Source of the DNA: Klebsiella pneumoniae
Lineage (GTDB): Bacteria > Pseudomonadota > Gammaproteobacteria > Ga0077536
NCBI GenBank assembly: GCA_945861225.1
Contig: CAMATU010000020.1
Span: forward strand, 1 to 34,398
Length of the DNA stretch: 34,398 nucleotides
Direction of reading: 5' to 3'
A program made the position numbers and the translations under genes. The notes under the pieces are model-generated. The model saw nothing but the letters and a program-made list of their open reading frames with translations, had not been told where the DNA came from and searched no databases. Positions 13,859-23,197 of the stretch are shown here, in pieces. The stretch's first letter is position 1. Each line of letters begins with the position of its first letter.

Positions 13859-16648
13859 TCATGCGTGGTTCGCGGTCTCAAACGCGTGCGTCTCCGGCGC
13901 TGCAAGCGCAGGCGAGATCCGCACCGCACAGAATTTAAACTCAGGAATCTTGCCGAACGGATCAAGCGCCTCGTTGGTCAGTAGATTGGCCGCCGCTTCC
14001 ACATAACAGAAGGCAATGAATACTGTCCCCCGCTGAACGCCAGCATCCGCGCGCACGCGCGCCGTCAATGCCCCGCGCCGGGATTCCGCGCGCACATAGC
14101 CCTCTGCGTGCAAACCTGCTTCGCGAATGTCGAGCGGATGCAGACTCATCACCGGTTCGGGTTCCAATGCATCGAGAACTGTTGCATGCCTGGTCATGCT
14201 GCCGGTGTGCCAATGTTCCAATTGGCGCCCGGTGATCAGTACCCAGGGATACTCGGGATCCGGCAATTCAGCGGCATGCGTATACGCCGCAGGCACAAAT
14301 TTCCCACGACCGCTGGCAGTCGGGAAGCCGGCCTTGAAGAGGATCGGTTCACCCGGATCGCCTTCCACCTCGCAGGGATAGGTCACCGAGTGCGTGGCCT
14401 CAAGGCGTTCCCAGGTGATACCGGCAATACTGGGCGCGGCGGTCCGCAATTCGGCAAATACTGCGCTGGCATCCGCGTAATCCCAGGCAAGGCCCAAGCG
14501 GCGCGCGAGCTCCTGGATAATCCACAGATCCTGGCGCGCCTCGCCGGGTGGTTGAATCGCCTGGCGTCCTAGCTGCACCCTGCGATCAGTGTTGGTGAAG
14601 GTGCCGGTTTTCTCGGGGAATGCAGACGCGGGAAGAATGACATCCGCGAAGCCAGCAGTTTCTGTGAAGAAGATGTCCTGCACCACCAGATGCTCGAGTT
14701 CGGCCAAGGCGTGGCGCGCGTGATTCAAGTTGGGATCAGACATCGCCGGATTCTCGCCCATGATGTACATGCCCTTGATGCGGCCCGCGTGGATCGCATG
14801 CATGATTTCCACCACCGTAAGTCCTGGCTGCGAATCCAGCGCGGTGCCCCACAGCGCTTCGAAGCGCGCGCGCACCTGCGGATCATCCACTCTTTGGTAA
14901 TCCGGAAACACCATCGGGATCAGACCGACATCCGACGCGCCCTGCACATTGTTCTGACCACGCAAGGGATGCAGGCCGGAACCGGGCCGGCCGATCTGGC
15001 CGGTCAACAGCGCGAGCGAGATGAGACACCGCGCATTGTCGGTGCCATGCACGTGCTGTGAGATCCCCATGCCCCAAAAAATCATCGAACCTTTGGAAGT
15101 CGCGTATTTGCGCGCAACCACGCGCAGGGTCTCGGCATCGATGCCACAGACCGGCGCCACTTTCTCGGGGCTGTATTCCGCTACGCCGCGCTTTAGTTCG
15201 GCAAAGCCTTCGGTGTAGCGCGCGATATAGTCCGTGTTCTCCAGTCCTTCCGCGATAATTACGTGCATCAGACTGTTCAGCAGGGGCACATCCGTATCGG
15301 GGCGAAACTGCAGATAGTGCGTGGCATGCCGCGCCAGATCCGAGCGATACGGATCCAGCAAAATAAGCGTCTTGCCGGCTTTCACGGCGTTCTTGATGAA
15401 AGTCGCGGCGACCGGGTGGTTGACGGTTGGTCGCGCGCCGATGATCACGATCACTTCCGCTTCGCTCACGTCCTCGACTTGATTGGAGACGGCGCCGGAA
15501 CCGATCGTCTCCAACAATGCCGCCACGGAGGAGGCGTGACACAGGCGCGTGCAGTGATCGACGTTATTGGTATGAAAACCCGTGCGCACCAATTTTTGAA
15601 ATAGATACGCTTCCTCGTTGGATCCTTTGGCCGAGCCAAAACCCGCCAGTGCAGCAGGGCCGTGCGTGTCGCGCAACTCGCGCAGACCGCTTGCCGCGAC
15701 GTGCAGTGCTTCGTCCCAGCTCGCCTCGCGAAAGTAATGATGCAATTGCGCACGCGGCACCAGCGCTGCAGTTTTCGGCATGCCTGCGCGGCGGATCAGC
15801 GGTTTGGTGAGGCGATCTGCATGGTGGATGTAATCGAAGCCGTAGCGTCCCTTCACACACAAACGGCTGTGATTCGCCGGTCCGTCGCGACCTTCCACGG
15901 CGATGATCCGCTCGTCTTTCACCTGAAAATTCAGCAGGCAGCCGACGCCGCAATAGGGGCACGCCGACGCCACCGAGCGATCGGGGATCTCGGCCGCGAC
16001 TGACTGCGCCGGCATCAGCGCACCCGTTGGGCAGGCTTGTACGCATTCACCACAACTCACGCAGGTGCTATCGCCCATTGGATCATTGAGATCAAACACG
16101 ATTGCCGACTGCGCACCACGGAACGCGAAGCCAATGACGTCGTTGACCTGTTCTTCGCGACAGGCGCGCACGCAGCGTCCGCATTGGATACAGGCATCGA
16201 GATTGACCGCAATGGCCGGATTCGATACATCACGCGGCGGCTGTTCGCGTGGCGCAAAGCGCGCGCCCTCAAGCTGCAGGAAATCGCTCCAGTGATCGAG
16301 CTCCGAACGCGGCGTGTAAGGCGAGCGGGCAGCTGGCATGTCCGACTTTAACAATTCCACCACCATGCGCTGTGAATGGCGCGCGCGCTCATTGCTGGAA
16401 TTAACTTCCATGCCCTCGCTGGGTGCGCGGCAGCAGGAGGGGGCGAGTACTCGTTCACCCTTGATTTCGACCACGCAGGCGCGGCAATTGCCGTCCGGGC
16501 GGTAACCCGCTTTGTAGCACAGGTGAGGGATCTCGATGCCCAGGCGTATCGCGGTTTGCAGGAGGGTTTCGCCGGCGGCGGCTTGCACTGCCTGACCATC
16601 GAGCGTGAAATTCGTGAGCGGCAAGCGTTCCGGCGTGGCGGCAGTCAT
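13859..16648 (-). CDS. fdhA: NAD-linked formate dehydrogenase, alpha subunit
   Basis: This 929-aa cytoplasmic Mo/W-bis-MGD subunit oxidises formate to CO2. In order: an N-terminal [2Fe-2S] ferredoxin domain (Cys44, 55, 58, 72/73); two [4Fe-4S] motifs at Cys153-156-159-163 and Cys196-199-202-206; the molybdopterin-domain cluster Cys230-233-237 with Cys264; and the active site in VDHCTRLCHASS, where Cys370-His371 stand in for the Sec/Cys-His pair. It uses Cys, not Sec. The C-terminal MGD-binding domain includes WVLITGRQLEHWHTGSMTR. The start at 16648 (MTAATPERL) overlaps the fdhB stop (TGATG); the frame is open to 16840 but that part lies inside fdhB and is not protein-like. Size and the fused partner fit the two-subunit FDH1 type of methylotrophs, known to use tungsten in Methylorubrum. 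Confidence 0.93.
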   Translation of the reverse strand: MTAATPERLPLTNFTLDGQAVQAAAGETLLQTAIRLGIEIPHLCYKAGYRPDGNCRACVVEIKGERVLAPSCCRAPSEGMEVNSSNERARHSQRMVVELLKSDMPAARSPYTPRSELDHWSDFLQLEGARFAPREQPPRDVSNPAIAVNLDACIQCGRCVRACREEQVNDVIGFAFRGAQSAIVFDLNDPMGDSTCVSCGECVQACPTGALMPAQSVAAEIPDRSVASACPYCGVGCLLNFQVKDERIIAVEGRDGPANHSRLCVKGRYGFDYIHHADRLTKPLIRRAGMPKTAALVPRAQLHHYFREASWDEALHVAASGLRELRDTHGPAALAGFGSAKGSNEEAYLFQKLVRTGFHTNNVDHCTRLCHASSVAALLETIGSGAVSNQVEDVSEAEVIVIIGARPTVNHPVAATFIKNAVKAGKTLILLDPYRSDLARHATHYLQFRPDTDVPLLNSLMHVIIAEGLENTDYIARYTEGFAELKRGVAEYSPEKVAPVCGIDAETLRVVARKYATSKGSMIFWGMGISQHVHGTDNARCLISLALLTGQIGRPGSGLHPLRGQNNVQGASDVGLIPMVFPDYQRVDDPQVRARFEALWGTALDSQPGLTVVEIMHAIHAGRIKGMYIMGENPAMSDPNLNHARHALAELEHLVVQDIFFTETAGFADVILPASAFPEKTGTFTNTDRRVQLGRQAIQPPGEARQDLWIIQELARRLGLAWDYADASAVFAELRTAAPSIAGITWERLEATHSVTYPCEVEGDPGEPILFKAGFPTASGRGKFVPAAYTHAAELPDPEYPWVLITGRQLEHWHTGSMTRHATVLDALEPEPVMSLHPLDIREAGLHAEGYVRAESRRGALTARVRADAGVQRGTVFIAFCYVEAAANLLTNEALDPFGKIPEFKFCAVRISPALAAPETHAFETANHA

Positions 16649-18306
16649 CACGCAAACTCCTGCGGAAAGTAACGGAGTGCGCAGCGCAACGGATTCGGCG
16701 CGGCTTGGCCGAGGCCGCAGATCGATGCGTCTTCCATCGCTCGCGCGAGGTCTTCTAGCAGCGGCTGGTCCCACTGCGGCTGGTTCATCAACACTGCCGC
16801 CTTTGCGGTGCCCACCCGACACGGTGTGCACTGACCGCACGACTCATGCTCAAAAAAGCGCATCGCGTTGAGCGCGGCATCGCGCGCCCGATCATGTTGC
16901 GAAAGAATGATAATCGCCGCCGAGCCGATGAAGCACCCATGGGGTTGCAAGGTATCGAAGTCGAGCGGCAGATTATCGAGTGTGGCCGGCAGAATGCCGC
17001 CTGAGGCCCCGCCCGGGAAATAACCGTAAAGCGTGTGCCCGGGTAACATGCCGCCGCAGAACTCATCGATAAGCTCGCGCACGGAGATTCCGGCTGGCGC
17101 GAGATGGACGCCAGGCTTGACCACTCTCCCGCTTACTGAGAAGGAGCGCAGACCGCTGCGTGACCGCCGGCCATGCGACGTGAACCAACTCGCGCCGCGT
17201 TCGAGAATATCGCGCACCCAGTACAGGGTTTCCAAATTGTGCTCGAGCGTTGGCCGCCCGAATAATCCCACCTGCGCGACATACGGTGGGCGCAGACGTG
17301 GCATGCCGCGCTTGCCTTCTATCGATTCGATCATCGCGGATTCTTCGCCGCAGATGTATGCGCCCGCACCACGGCGCAGCGTAATCGGCGGCAGTGCGCA
17401 GGGTGGATCACGCTGCAGTGCCGCCAGTTCGCGCTCCAGCATTGCGCGGCACCCTGCATACTCATCGCGCAAATACACATAGCACTCCGCCGCGTCGATG
17501 GCCCAGGCGGCAATCAGCATGCCTTCGAGGAAACGATGCGGATCGGTTTCCAGGTAATGGCGATCCTTGAAGGTCCCCGGCTCGCCTTCGTCGATATTCA
17601 CCGCCAGCAAACGCGGCGCCGCCTGCTGACGCAGAATCGACCATTTGGTACCGGCCGGAAAGCCCGCGCCGCCGAGCCCGCGCAATTTCGAATCCTGTAG
17701 TGACTTAATTACGCTGTCGCGATTGCGCTCGCCGCTGTGGCAGGCGAGCAAGGTGCGATAGCCGCCTCGCTCGCGATAGACCTCAAGACTCGTGTGCTGT
17801 GTGACTTCTGGCAGGACCCGCTTGGCAGCGACTGCTGATAACACCGCCGCCGTATTCGCATGCTCGATCGGATGTTGACCGACCACTGCTACCGGCGCCG
17901 CGTGACAGCGGCCAACACAGGGCACGCCCTGTAGCCGCGCCTGGCTGCCCAATGTGTGGGCCAGTTCAGCCTGCAGGGTGTGCGCACCAAACATCGCACA
18001 GGTAATGGATTCGCACACGCGCACCGTGATGGGCGGCGGTGGCGGCGCGCCGTCTTGCACGACATCGAAATGGTGATAGAAGGTCGCCACTTCATAGACT
18101 TCGGTCATCGCGAGTTTAAGTTCAGCGGCGAGTGCGACCAGGTGGGCGTTACTGAGATGGCCGAAATGATCCTGCATGCGATGCAGATATTCGATCAGCA
18201 AATCACGCCGCCGTGGCAGTTCGCCAAGCAGCGCGCAGATCGCCGCGAGTGCTGCCGGATCCACTGCGCGTCCACGCATCTGTCCCTTCCGCTTGCGCTC
18301 CGCCAT
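16648..18306 (-). CDS. fdhB: NAD-linked formate dehydrogenase, beta subunit (NuoE-NuoF fusion)
   Basis: This 552-aa protein joins a NuoE-like thioredoxin-fold domain (about residues 15-165; [2Fe-2S] ligands Cys98, Cys103, Cys130, Cys134) to a NuoF-like domain (about 175-552). The latter has the FMN loop RGLGGAGFPAGTKW near 209-222, the nucleotide motif GAGAYICGEE at 313-322, and [4Fe-4S] ligands Cys490, 493, 496 and 530. It passes electrons from FdhA to NAD+. The single-chain arrangement is as in FDH1 of Methylorubrum extorquens rather than the separate FdsG/FdsB chains. It starts 2 bp after fhcC with AGAGGGA before the ATG, so it belongs to the fhc operon. Confidence 0.93.
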   Translation of the reverse strand: MAERKRKGQMRGRAVDPAALAAICALLGELPRRRDLLIEYLHRMQDHFGHLSNAHLVALAAELKLAMTEVYEVATFYHHFDVVQDGAPPPPPITVRVCESITCAMFGAHTLQAELAHTLGSQARLQGVPCVGRCHAAPVAVVGQHPIEHANTAAVLSAVAAKRVLPEVTQHTSLEVYRERGGYRTLLACHSGERNRDSVIKSLQDSKLRGLGGAGFPAGTKWSILRQQAAPRLLAVNIDEGEPGTFKDRHYLETDPHRFLEGMLIAAWAIDAAECYVYLRDEYAGCRAMLERELAALQRDPPCALPPITLRRGAGAYICGEESAMIESIEGKRGMPRLRPPYVAQVGLFGRPTLEHNLETLYWVRDILERGASWFTSHGRRSRSGLRSFSVSGRVVKPGVHLAPAGISVRELIDEFCGGMLPGHTLYGYFPGGASGGILPATLDNLPLDFDTLQPHGCFIGSAAIIILSQHDRARDAALNAMRFFEHESCGQCTPCRVGTAKAAVLMNQPQWDQPLLEDLARAMEDASICGLGQAAPNPLRCALRYFPQEFA

Positions 18307-18308
18307 AT

Positions 18309-19121
18309 TTATCCCTCTGCCACGAGAATTTCGCCGAGGCCACCGCAGCCGCGGTCACCCACCCAGCGGGCGACCGCACTGAACGGGCGCAGGCGGCGGC
18401 GCAACGCGGGCTCAAGATCGGCGAGATAGCTGCTCAACACCGCGATAAAGGAAAGGGCGTATTGCCCGGTGTTGACAAAGGTTTCGGGCGCTTGAAAGCC
18501 GGCCTCATTGAGCAACAGCGAACCGCGGCGCATCCCCGTGGCGTAACCCGCCCCCGGTGTGCCCAGCACGACAATCGTGCCCGCTACCATTTGACTCGCG
18601 CAGCCGGCACCCGTGTTGCCGCTGATCGCGATCAGCCCGCGCCGCATGCGATCACCGGCTCTGGCACCCGCGTGCCGTGAGATCAGAATCGTGCCGCCCT
18701 TCATGCCGGTGGTGGCGCCAGGCAATCCGCCGCCGACAAAATCGCCAGTTGAACCCTCCACACGCAGCAGCCCACCGCGCATGCCGGCGCCCAGGCGATC
18801 ACGTGCCGTGCCGTGCACGATCAGCTCACCCCCTCGCATCTCACGCCCCACCTCGTCGCCGCAATGGCCTTCGAGGTGCAAGGTTCCGCTGCGCAGCTGC
18901 GCGCCCAAGCCTTGCAGATGCGGGGTGATGCCAGCAATGGTGAGCGAGGTATCCACCGTCCCCTGCAGCTTGAACAATTCGCCGAGCGCGACCTGGCGGC
19001 GACCATAGGCAAGTTTGAGGCGCTTGATGGCCTCGGGCTTCAAGGTCGCCAAGGCCTCGGGCGTGATGGCGGACATCTCTACCTGCGCGTCCAACGCAGC
19101 ATTCAAGGTGAGCACGATCAT
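18309..19121 (-). CDS. fhcC: Formyltransferase/hydrolase complex subunit C
   Basis: This 270-aa cytoplasmic protein is homologous to formylmethanofuran dehydrogenase subunit C. It consists of Gly-rich parallel-helix repeats of the GXXGXXXG type: LRSGTLHLEGHCGDEVGREM, LGAGMRGGLLRVEGSTGDFV, MKGGTILISRHAGARAGDRM and so on, the glutamate-synthase-alpha-like GXGXG domain. In bacteria it is part of the FhcABCD complex, which transfers formyl from H4MPT to methylofuran and hydrolyses it to formate. Its start overlaps the fhcD stop by ATGA and its stop is 2 bp from fdhB. Confidence 0.93.
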   Translation of the reverse strand: MIVLTLNAALDAQVEMSAITPEALATLKPEAIKRLKLAYGRRQVALGELFKLQGTVDTSLTIAGITPHLQGLGAQLRSGTLHLEGHCGDEVGREMRGGELIVHGTARDRLGAGMRGGLLRVEGSTGDFVGGGLPGATTGMKGGTILISRHAGARAGDRMRRGLIAISGNTGAGCASQMVAGTIVVLGTPGAGYATGMRRGSLLLNEAGFQAPETFVNTGQYALSFIAVLSSYLADLEPALRRRLRPFSAVARWVGDRGCGGLGEILVAEG

Positions 19122-20029
19122 TTTGCGCGCTCGCGTTTCAGAATTTCATGCAGCTTGAAATGATAGGGGCCGAGGCTGCCACCATAATTGCCGGCTGTAA
19201 TCGCGAGGATCCCGCCCTTGCGGCCTATGGTGCAGGCGGCGCGGATGCCGCGCGCGGTGGCGGTATCGATTGCCTCAACCGTCAAGCCATCTATGACAAT
19301 TTCGAGCACCGCGCCGGCTGCCGGCGGCAGCGCCGAATCAACGACCTGCTTTAACGTGGGGCAGTAGCGATGATTGGTCGATGCGGGGAGGGTTTTATAT
19401 TTCGATCCCACTTTCGAGCCGGAGCGCACGATGCCGCCCGGGAAGGGCATGATCACTGCTGGTACTTTGCGCATGGCGACGATCGCGCGTTCGCTGGCGC
19501 GCAGGGCCTGACTTTGAGTCTCGGCCACGATCAGGAAATTGCCGCCACCGATGGCCTTGTTCATATAGGTCACGTCCTGGCACAGGAACTCGCCATCCAT
19601 GACCGGGATGCGCCAGTAGCGCGCGCGCCCGAATTTCTTTGCGATCTGATAACCATCCCCAAAGAAGCGCAGGGTTTTGCCGAGTGGCAGCGGATCGCCG
19701 CTCGTGATCCCGGCAAAACACGCGCTGGTGGGCGAAGTCAGCACGCATTGTCCGACTCTATTCTGCAATTGCTTGGTGAGTTCCTTGGTGCTCATCGAGA
19801 ACAGCAGCACCGCCACACCAGGACGACCGTCCGGGGTTTCGCTGGGTTGCAGTACGCGCTCGATACCCGCTTCACAGCCGCAGGCAATGACCGAGGTCGC
19901 AAAGCCCGTGAGCGCGACGGCCGAATTCATCGCCCAGGTCGGGTTCAGCGCAGTGATGATGAGCCGTGTCGCCTTCATCGGGAAGGCTTCGGCAAACGTA
20001 TCCTCGATGAGGACCCCGTTGATCTTCAC
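19118..20029 (-). CDS. fhcD: Formyltransferase (Ftr-like) subunit D of the Fhc complex
   Basis: This 303-aa protein matches formylmethanofuran:H4MPT formyltransferase along its length. Characteristic segments are INGVLIEDTFAEAFPMKATR at the start, TGFATSVIACGCEAGIER, QVVDSALPPAAGAVLEIVI and the C-terminal ILAITAGNYGGSLGPYHFKL. It transfers the formyl group from formyl-H4MPT to the methylofuran cofactor. ATGA overlaps bind it to fhcA upstream and fhcC downstream in the conserved fhcBADC order. Confidence 0.94.
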   Translation of the reverse strand: MKINGVLIEDTFAEAFPMKATRLIITALNPTWAMNSAVALTGFATSVIACGCEAGIERVLQPSETPDGRPGVAVLLFSMSTKELTKQLQNRVGQCVLTSPTSACFAGITSGDPLPLGKTLRFFGDGYQIAKKFGRARYWRIPVMDGEFLCQDVTYMNKAIGGGNFLIVAETQSQALRASERAIVAMRKVPAVIMPFPGGIVRSGSKVGSKYKTLPASTNHRYCPTLKQVVDSALPPAAGAVLEIVIDGLTVEAIDTATARGIRAACTIGRKGGILAITAGNYGGSLGPYHFKLHEILKRERAK

Positions 20030-21705
20030 GCGCGCCGCCGTGGGGTATGACGGATTAACGGGCTGCCGCCGAGATCTTCGATCTCTGCATCCGAGACCAT
20101 GATGTTGCTGCGCCGAACGGTCATATAACGTTCGAAGTAGGCATCGAGGGTGCGCTCGATCGCCGGGTCATAAGCCACTCGCGACACATGCGTCGCACCC
20201 TGTGGCGTGGCGATAATCCGGCCGTCACGCACGATCATCTGCCCGGCTTTGAAAACGTATTTCGGGGTGGTGAACATGCGCTCACGATCCGGGTGGTCGA
20301 CATACACCGTCACATCGCCACGCGCGCCAAGCCCGAGGTGGCCGAGGTTCGTGAGCCCGAGGCTGCGGGCCGGGGCGGCGCGCGTCAGAATCGCGATTTC
20401 ATACAGACTGTATTCGCGCTCCAGGCTGCCGAGATGACTGGCGGCGGCGGCCTCGGGATTGATCGTGGCGAGCATTTCCTGGCGGAAGGTACGGTCCATC
20501 AACAGGCGAATCAAATGCGGATAGCTCGTGAACGGCGCGCCGTTCGGATGATCGGTGGTCAGGAACACGCGCCACGGATCGTTGATGCTTAAGAACAGTT
20601 CGAGCCCAATCGTCCATTGCAGCGCATTGACGAAATTCTGGTGTTTGTACTTGAAGGGCACGACGCCACAACCAGCCTCACACTCAATATCCATCAACAC
20701 GCTTTTCTTAGGTGATGCAAACGCGCTGCCCGCGTACTGGCGCATGCTGTCGCCGGATTCGGTGACCGTCTGGCCGAACATGATCTGCCCGATATCGACC
20801 GAAATATTCTTGGCACCGTTGATTGCTTCGGCAATCACCTGCGCACCGGACGAGAATTTACGATCGCCCTCTGCGCCATAGCTGTGAAACTGAATATGCG
20901 TGAAATGCGCGGGCAGTCCGGCAAGGGCGTTGATCGACGCCAGGGTGGTGTCCTGATTGCCCGGCACGCCAAGATTGCAGCCATGAATATGCAACGGATG
21001 GGCGAGGCCCAGGGTGTGGATATCTTCGGCCAAGGTCAGCAGGATTTGCCGCGGCGTAACGCCATAAGCGCTGTTCTGTTCGTCGAGATCGAGCTTTCTC
21101 TGATTGAACTTGAACGCGTTGATGCCACCGGGATTGACGACCTTGATGGCCAGTGCCTGCGCGGCGTGCAAGGTCCACGCGAGATAGTCTCTGAGCACGG
21201 CGCGATCAGCACCATTGGCGAGGTTGCGCAGGTAGAAGTCGTCGTTGCCGAGGAGCGCGTAGGCACCCTTGTCCACCATTGGCGTATCCGCCAGTTCCAT
21301 GTGCGCATGGCGCGCATTGGCCGGCAACATCGCGGGCTCGAAGCAGGCGGTATAGCCCATCTCCGCATAGCGATACCCCGCGGTGCGCGTGGAAGGCGTG
21401 GCAACGCCACTGCCGAGATGTGGATGTTGGCCACGTGCAGTGCGGGTTGCGAGATGTTCCTCCGGCAACAGCATGCGCGCGATATTGACCTTGCCGCCAC
21501 CGATGTGGGTATGGATGTCCACGCCGCCGGCCATCACAGCGCAACCAGTCACGTCCAGGACTTCGCGCACTTCAGCGGGATCGGCAGGTGCGGCCACGAT
21601 GCCAAGATCCGCGCTGAAGAAGAGCGATCGCGTTTCGCCATCAATGCCAGCTTGCGGATCGTAGATTCGGCCGCCGCGCAGTTCGGTGAGATGAGGGGTG
21701 GTCAC
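20026..21705 (-). CDS. fhcA: Formyl-methylofuran hydrolase subunit A
   Basis: This 559-aa amidohydrolase-superfamily protein is homologous to FwdA/FmdA. The metal-binding His65-x-His67 lies in GGVDIHTHIGGGK. A probable bridging Lys188 is in AIKVVNPGG, His239/His241 in PLHIHGCNLG, and Asp385 in LTTDHPNG. In the bacterial Fhc complex this subunit hydrolyses formyl-methylofuran to formate (established for Methylorubrum). Its stop overlaps fhcD by four bases; it starts 6 bp after fhcB. Confidence 0.94.
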   Translation of the reverse strand: MTTPHLTELRGGRIYDPQAGIDGETRSLFFSADLGIVAAPADPAEVREVLDVTGCAVMAGGVDIHTHIGGGKVNIARMLLPEEHLATRTARGQHPHLGSGVATPSTRTAGYRYAEMGYTACFEPAMLPANARHAHMELADTPMVDKGAYALLGNDDFYLRNLANGADRAVLRDYLAWTLHAAQALAIKVVNPGGINAFKFNQRKLDLDEQNSAYGVTPRQILLTLAEDIHTLGLAHPLHIHGCNLGVPGNQDTTLASINALAGLPAHFTHIQFHSYGAEGDRKFSSGAQVIAEAINGAKNISVDIGQIMFGQTVTESGDSMRQYAGSAFASPKKSVLMDIECEAGCGVVPFKYKHQNFVNALQWTIGLELFLSINDPWRVFLTTDHPNGAPFTSYPHLIRLLMDRTFRQEMLATINPEAAAASHLGSLEREYSLYEIAILTRAAPARSLGLTNLGHLGLGARGDVTVYVDHPDRERMFTTPKYVFKAGQMIVRDGRIIATPQGATHVSRVAYDPAIERTLDAYFERYMTVRRSNIMVSDAEIEDLGGSPLIRHTPRRRA

Positions 21706-21711
21706 AGGGCG

Positions 21712-23064
21712 CTACTTCAAGCCCGCGTGCAGGCGCATGAGGAGTTCGGCGGTGGAGGGGAGTGCGGACGCACGCAGCTGCTTCAGGGGCAAGGTGACCA
21801 CACCATCGGCGCGCACCAACTGGCCGGCATGATCAATCCCCGGCACGCCCACCGGCAAATAAACCGCGACCGGCGTCACACACTTGAATCCGGGCGGCGC
21901 CATTACGATGGTAGGTAGCTCGGAGACCGGTGGTTCACGGCGGCTGAAACTGCTGATAAACAGCACGAGATCCGCCAGTTCGTCGGTCACGATGCGGGCA
22001 GTGTTCAGGGTTGTCGGCGCGTATTCCAATTGCCCGCCTGCAAAGGATACGCCGCTCGGAAATCCCGTCAGCCAGGAGGACACCGCGATTGCGGACTGCG
22101 CGCCATCATCGCCACCCAGCGCGAGGCCGGCGGCCCGCCGGGTGCGGTTAATATCCGCCACCAGTTCACACACGGCGCTAATCGTGAGATCGCCATCAAC
22201 GGCCGGCAATTGACCTGGCGCCCACACCAACACCGTGTAGTCAGCGGCTTTTATTTGTTCGGCGAGCGCGTGTAACCCGGTGCCGCGCTTGCCGCGTGCG
22301 AGGTTCAACCGCTGGCCAGCGACAAGGCCTTGCAGCGCCCGCACATTGCTCGTGAGTTCTGCCGCTGTGCACGCGATGACTTCCAGCGGCAGGCCAGCAG
22401 CATCGCGCGGCGCCTGGGTGACTGGGCCGATATAGACAACCCTCCGCGCGGCCCGCCGTGCAGGTTGCAGGGCGTCTGCGGGGCTCAGGCAGCGGCGCAT
22501 GAAATTCTGATAATTACTGTTCAAATCGACGCCGACCAACACCACCAAATCTGCGCGATTGCGCACTTCGCTGAACGTGGTGGTCTGCCAGCCCCGGCTC
22601 TGCAGCACCCGGAGGTTGAGATTGGCCCCCGCACTGTGCAGATGATCGACCATGGCATGGCATTTCTCGGCGAGTGCCAAGGTCGCGCGGAGTCCGGCGA
22701 CATCGGTGCCTAGCCCGGCCAGCAAGGGGCGCCGACTTTTCTGCAGCAGCTGCAGGGCGTGCCGCATGGCCTGGTCCAAGGGGGTATTTTTGCCGTTGAC
22801 GGACGCTTGGCCGAGCGCACCGGCAGCCGCATAGGCGTTAAGCGCCTTCGGGCACGCGTTCGCGAGCGGTGTGACCTGCAGCTGATCGATACGCACGCTG
22901 AGATCGTCGCACAGCAATCCGCAGAAGGGACAGGCGACGTCACCATGCGTGACCGGAGTTTGCGCAGTAGACGTAGAGGTTTTGAGCACGGCGTTGCCAG
23001 CTGAAAAAAAATGGGACCAGCTTGGGTCTGCCCACGCTCGCATCGTCCGTGGCGACTGGGGCAT
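21712..23064 (-). CDS. fhcB: Formyltransferase/hydrolase complex subunit B
   Basis: This protein of about 450 aa is homologous to the molybdopterin-type subunit B of formylmethanofuran dehydrogenases. The N-terminal motif GDVACPFCGLLCDDLSV keeps CxxCxxxC (Cys45, 48, 52 with this start), but the rest lacks an obvious active-site Cys/Sec pattern. Bacterial FhcB is regarded as a structural relic without redox function. The start is uncertain. The frame is open to 23160; ATG at 23064 has AGGAG 14 nt upstream, ATG at 23043 has no clear site, and homologues usually begin nearer the CPFC motif (a GTG at 22989 is possible). It is the first gene of the minus-strand fhcBADC-fdhBA operon and is divergent from mptG. 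Confidence 0.86.
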   Translation of the reverse strand: MPQSPRTMRAWADPSWSHFFSAGNAVLKTSTSTAQTPVTHGDVACPFCGLLCDDLSVRIDQLQVTPLANACPKALNAYAAAGALGQASVNGKNTPLDQAMRHALQLLQKSRRPLLAGLGTDVAGLRATLALAEKCHAMVDHLHSAGANLNLRVLQSRGWQTTTFSEVRNRADLVVLVGVDLNSNYQNFMRRCLSPADALQPARRAARRVVYIGPVTQAPRDAAGLPLEVIACTAAELTSNVRALQGLVAGQRLNLARGKRGTGLHALAEQIKAADYTVLVWAPGQLPAVDGDLTISAVCELVADINRTRRAAGLALGGDDGAQSAIAVSSWLTGFPSGVSFAGGQLEYAPTTLNTARIVTDELADLVLFISSFSRREPPVSELPTIVMAPPGFKCVTPVAVYLPVGVPGIDHAGQLVRADGVVTLPLKQLRASALPSTAELLMRLHAGLK

Positions 23065-23197
23065 AAGGTAGCACAGTGCTCCTGCATCAACTACCCGTGC
23101 GCTAGTGATAAAGTGCGCTGCGCGCAACGGCAGCGTTAGTGACGATGAGACCTGCACCATGCACCACTTGGCATACGCCGCCCACGGTTAGGATTTG
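23065..23197. promoter_or_regulatory. Divergent promoter region, fhc-fdh versus mptG-fae operons
   Basis: This gap of about 133 bp separates the two head-to-head C1 operons, so it must hold both promoters (or one may lie inside an N-terminal extension of fhcB if that gene starts further upstream). I found no strong sigma-70 pair on either strand. A weak TTGATG box faces fhcB near 23090. Confidence 0.4.

Noticed and set aside
15500-15600. Selenocysteine in FdhA
   Set aside because: The active-site codon is an ordinary Cys codon in the motif TRLCHASS. No in-frame TGA is present.
16649-16840. Longer start for fdhA
   Set aside because: The extra 64 codons are Arg/Ala-rich and lie within fdhB. 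The TGATG overlap at 16648 gives the family's usual N-terminus.
17870-18010. Haem c motif in the C1 enzymes
   Set aside because: CVGRCH in FdhB and CTRLCH in FdhA are CxxxCH, not CxxCH, and belong to iron-sulfur and molybdopterin sites of cytoplasmic proteins.
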